In this document: one piece after another, positions 12,120 to 14,097 of the stretch | Layout of the letters: each line of letters begins with the position of its first letter | How positions within the stretch are numbered: the stretch's first letter is position 1 | NCBI GenBank assembly: GCA_964369225.1 | Contig: CAYJER010000052.1 | Location: 1-14,097 of the forward strand | Direction: 5' to 3' | DNA: 14,097 nt | Source of the DNA: SIG603 sp964369225 | GTDB lineage: Bacteria; Bacillota; Clostridia; Oscillospirales; Acutalibacteraceae | The notes under the pieces: generated by a model | The model's database searches: none | The model's input: the letters and a program-made list of their open reading frames with translations, nothing else | Told to the model about the DNA's origin: nothing | Position numbers and translations under genes: made by a program

Positions 12120-14097
12120 ATGAAACAGAGACTAAAACGCATACTAGCAGCTTCGCTTGCGTGTGCAATGTTAATGAGTTCAGCGGTTTTAGCGTCAGCT
12201 CAAACACCTAATTCACAAACAATTAACATTGACGGCTCACAAGCTGTAGTGCAATCAAACGAAGTAAGCAATGTTGTAACAGAGCTTACACAAACATGGA
12301 ACTTTGAGACAAGCTCAGGTGACGCCGGAACAGTTGGAGACCCACTAGGTGGGTTTGTGCTATCCGATTCATCAGTTACAGCCGGTGTAACAATGGGTCC
12401 ATCACTAGACATGAACCACACTCCAGGCGGACAAGAAAGTCTTAGAATTTCAACTCCAACAGGTGGGTATTATGCCTCAAGAGTTGAAGAAGAGATGCAA
12501 ATAGGTAAAGTTTTTTCTGTTTGGATTTATGATGATGGCACTAACGAAAAAACAGCAATCATGAGCCTAGAAGGTACAGAGGATACATCTTCAAACGCAT
12601 ATCAAATCATGTTTGGTGTTAGAGATGGCAAATTAAACGCATATTCACGCAAACCTATAGCTGGTTCAACTTCTTGGGATTACAACACAGGATTTAATAC
12701 AAATTCAAAAATTAACTCAAGTGTTGGCTGGCACAACTTTGTAGTAGACATGTCAGAAAAAGGCACTATAACAGTTTCTATTGATGGAAATGTTGTTGGT
12801 AGCATTGATATTGCAGACGACCAATATGGTGAGTTTAACCAAATTAATATAGAAAGTTCATGGAGTGAAAAATCTGAGACTCCGAACGTATATATTGACG
12901 ACCTAAGCATATCAGAGACAGCACCAGTTCCAACATCTCCTGTAGTTGATGACGAGATGGATACATTCGATTTTACATATGATGACAGAAGAACTAACCC
13001 AGCTGACTATGAGTACAGTCTAGACGGCGGTGCTAACTGGATGAACATGACTTCAAAACCTGTTTACGTTGGCAATGTAGATATTGCAGTAGGCGATTTA
13101 CAAGTTCGTGTTAAGTCAGTAAACGAGGCTGAATATACATATCCTACAATTTCTAATGATGTAGCTTATACATATTCACAATATATCAACCTAAGCATGG
13201 AAAGAGAAGAAGACTTTGAGAACTTTAACGTATTGACAAATATTCCACCAGCGGGAACAAAAGACCCAGCTACTGTTCCACCAGAGTTAATATTATCTTC
13301 TGACATGTACTCACGTTCTGGTATTAGCAGTATGCTTATTCGTCCTGACGCTGTAAATGATTCTCCTGACAATTCAGGTTTATCAAGAAAAGGCGGAATG
13401 TACAGAATAGGTTACGAGAGCGAAACTATGATTGAAGACAAAGTTCTAACAATTTGGATGTATGACACAATGGATACAGACAAAGACTATAAGACACTTT
13501 GCCTAACAAATGAATTAGACGAGGCTGGAAACACTGTTGCTTCATCTATGTTCGGTTTCAACAACAACTCAACTTACCCTGATAACTATGTCTTTAGAAC
13601 AAAAGTAGGCTCTGACACAACTTACTGGGGTTGGAATAAGACTTCTGTTGAAAGATCAGAGGGATGGCATTCATTCCAATGGGATTACACAGAAGAGGGC
13701 TATTGTAGCCTTTATGTTGATGGTGTTTTAGCTCAAAAATATGCAACAAACGGCTTTAACAACTATTTTATCCAAGACACATGGTCACACGTATCAGCTT
13801 CAGGCATAGATACAATGGCTTACTATATTGACGATATCACAATTACAGACTCAAGAGATGATGTAGTTATGGTTCCAGCAGCACCAACAGCTCCAGTAGT
13901 TAATGACGATAACAACACATTTGGCTTTACTTATGTTGATGGAATGGAAGACATTAGCCTATACGAGTATTCAGTAGACGGCGGTAAAACTTTCACACAA
14001 GCTACATCAAACCCACAACAACTAGTTGATAAGGCTTATGATGTTGCAGAAGTTATGGTTAGACTTAAAGCTACAGACACAACAGTAGCTGGTTCAG
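12120..14097 (+). CDS. Large secreted protein with repeated jelly-roll and Ig-like modules (3' end beyond window)
   Basis: The frame is open from ATG 12120 to the window end, 659 codons without a stop. GGAGG (12109-12113) lies 6 bases before the start. Residues 1-27 form a signal peptide: MKQRLKR, a hydrophobic core, then ASA before QT. Two rounds of the same architecture follow. Round one has a concanavalin-like (LamG-type) jelly roll at about 58-267, beginning TWNFET and ending YIDDLSISE, then an Ig/FN3-like module with YEYSLDGGANW (297-307). Round two has a jelly roll at about 360-577, beginning MEREEDFENFNVL and ending YYIDDITITD, then YEYSVDGGKTF (615-625). The period is about 311-318 residues. 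GWH plus a DG turn recurs in both jelly rolls. It is probably a surface glycan-binding protein or adhesin; any anchor or catalytic domain would lie beyond the window. Confidence 0.85.
   Translation, partial: MKQRLKRILAASLACAMLMSSAVLASAQTPNSQTINIDGSQAVVQSNEVSNVVTELTQTWNFETSSGDAGTVGDPLGGFVLSDSSVTAGVTMGPSLDMNHTPGGQESLRISTPTGGYYASRVEEEMQIGKVFSVWIYDDGTNEKTAIMSLEGTEDTSSNAYQIMFGVRDGKLNAYSRKPIAGSTSWDYNTGFNTNSKINSSVGWHNFVVDMSEKGTITVSIDGNVVGSIDIADDQYGEFNQINIESSWSEKSETPNVYIDDLSISETAPVPTSPVVDDEMDTFDFTYDDRRTNPADYEYSLDGGANWMNMTSKPVYVGNVDIAVGDLQVRVKSVNEAEYTYPTISNDVAYTYSQYINLSMEREEDFENFNVLTNIPPAGTKDPATVPPELILSSDMYSRSGISSMLIRPDAVNDSPDNSGLSRKGGMYRIGYESETMIEDKVLTIWMYDTMDTDKDYKTLCLTNELDEAGNTVASSMFGFNNNSTYPDNYVFRTKVGSDTTYWGWNKTSVERSEGWHSFQWDYTEEGYCSLYVDGVLAQKYATNGFNNYFIQDTWSHVSASGIDTMAYYIDDITITDSRDDVVMVPAAPTAPVVNDDNNTFGFTYVDGMEDISLYEYSVDGGKTFTQATSNPQQLVDKAYDVAEVMVRLKATDTTVAGS

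Noticed and set aside
12162..12164. Cys15 of the secreted protein as a lipobox cysteine.
   Set aside because: The preceding residues (SLA) do not fit the lipobox with Leu at -3, and it lies in the hydrophobic core well before the ASA cleavage site.

Overview
The window looks like chromosomal DNA from a low-G+C, Gram-positive, anaerobic Firmicute, most likely a Clostridia member. Support: A/T-rich third codon positions, strong GGAGG/AGGAG-type ribosome binding sites, frequent TTG and GTG starts, and Clostridia-typical genes (mreBCD, ackA, tmcAL, ftsEX, a DUF6062-like protein beside an OGG-type glycosylase). I cannot name a genus. I recognise no phage, plasmid, transposase, CRISPR or RNA gene.

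Layout. 95-2789 (minus strand): mreB, mreC and mreD, the cell-elongation module, with a 240-bp composite repeat between mreB and mreC. MreB is a divergent copy with altered nucleotide-binding motifs. 3007-4339 (minus): ackA (acetate kinase) with a clear promoter and terminator. 4362-5709 (plus): an 89-bp tandem duplication leading into tmcAL, the acetate-using tRNA-Met cytidine acetate ligase. 5710-6475: a 766-bp gene-free stretch with repeats and then a dense cluster of DnaA-box-like 9-mers (6042-6181) beside A/T-rich DNA, resembling a replication origin although no dnaA or dnaN is present. 6476-7943 (plus): a two-gene operon of a double CxxC/CxxH protein and an 8-oxoguanine DNA glycosylase. 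8209-10081 (plus): ftsE-ftsX, with an unusual acidic tail on FtsE. 10253-10819 (minus): mntP, manganese exporter. 10841-11986 (plus): a very A/T-rich MFS transporter. 12120 to the window end (plus): the 5' part of a large secreted protein with two rounds of jelly-roll plus Ig-like modules.

How it fits together. Two morphogenesis modules (MreBCD for lateral wall growth, FtsEX for control of wall hydrolases) flank acetate metabolism, tRNA modification and DNA repair genes. Left of the DnaA-box cluster most genes run on the minus strand and right of it most run on the plus strand. That is the layout expected around an origin, with tmcAL and mntP as exceptions.

The other theme is intergenic repeats. 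At least three dispersed families recur in nearly every longer gap: hairpins starting TGTAGGGG, a ~90-bp element built on GTGAAAA words that ends in an AAAATCC-TTGC-GGATTTT hairpin, and a 36-bp GACTAATGG end repeat. They sit between genes and can be nested inside one another. I see no protein that would move them.
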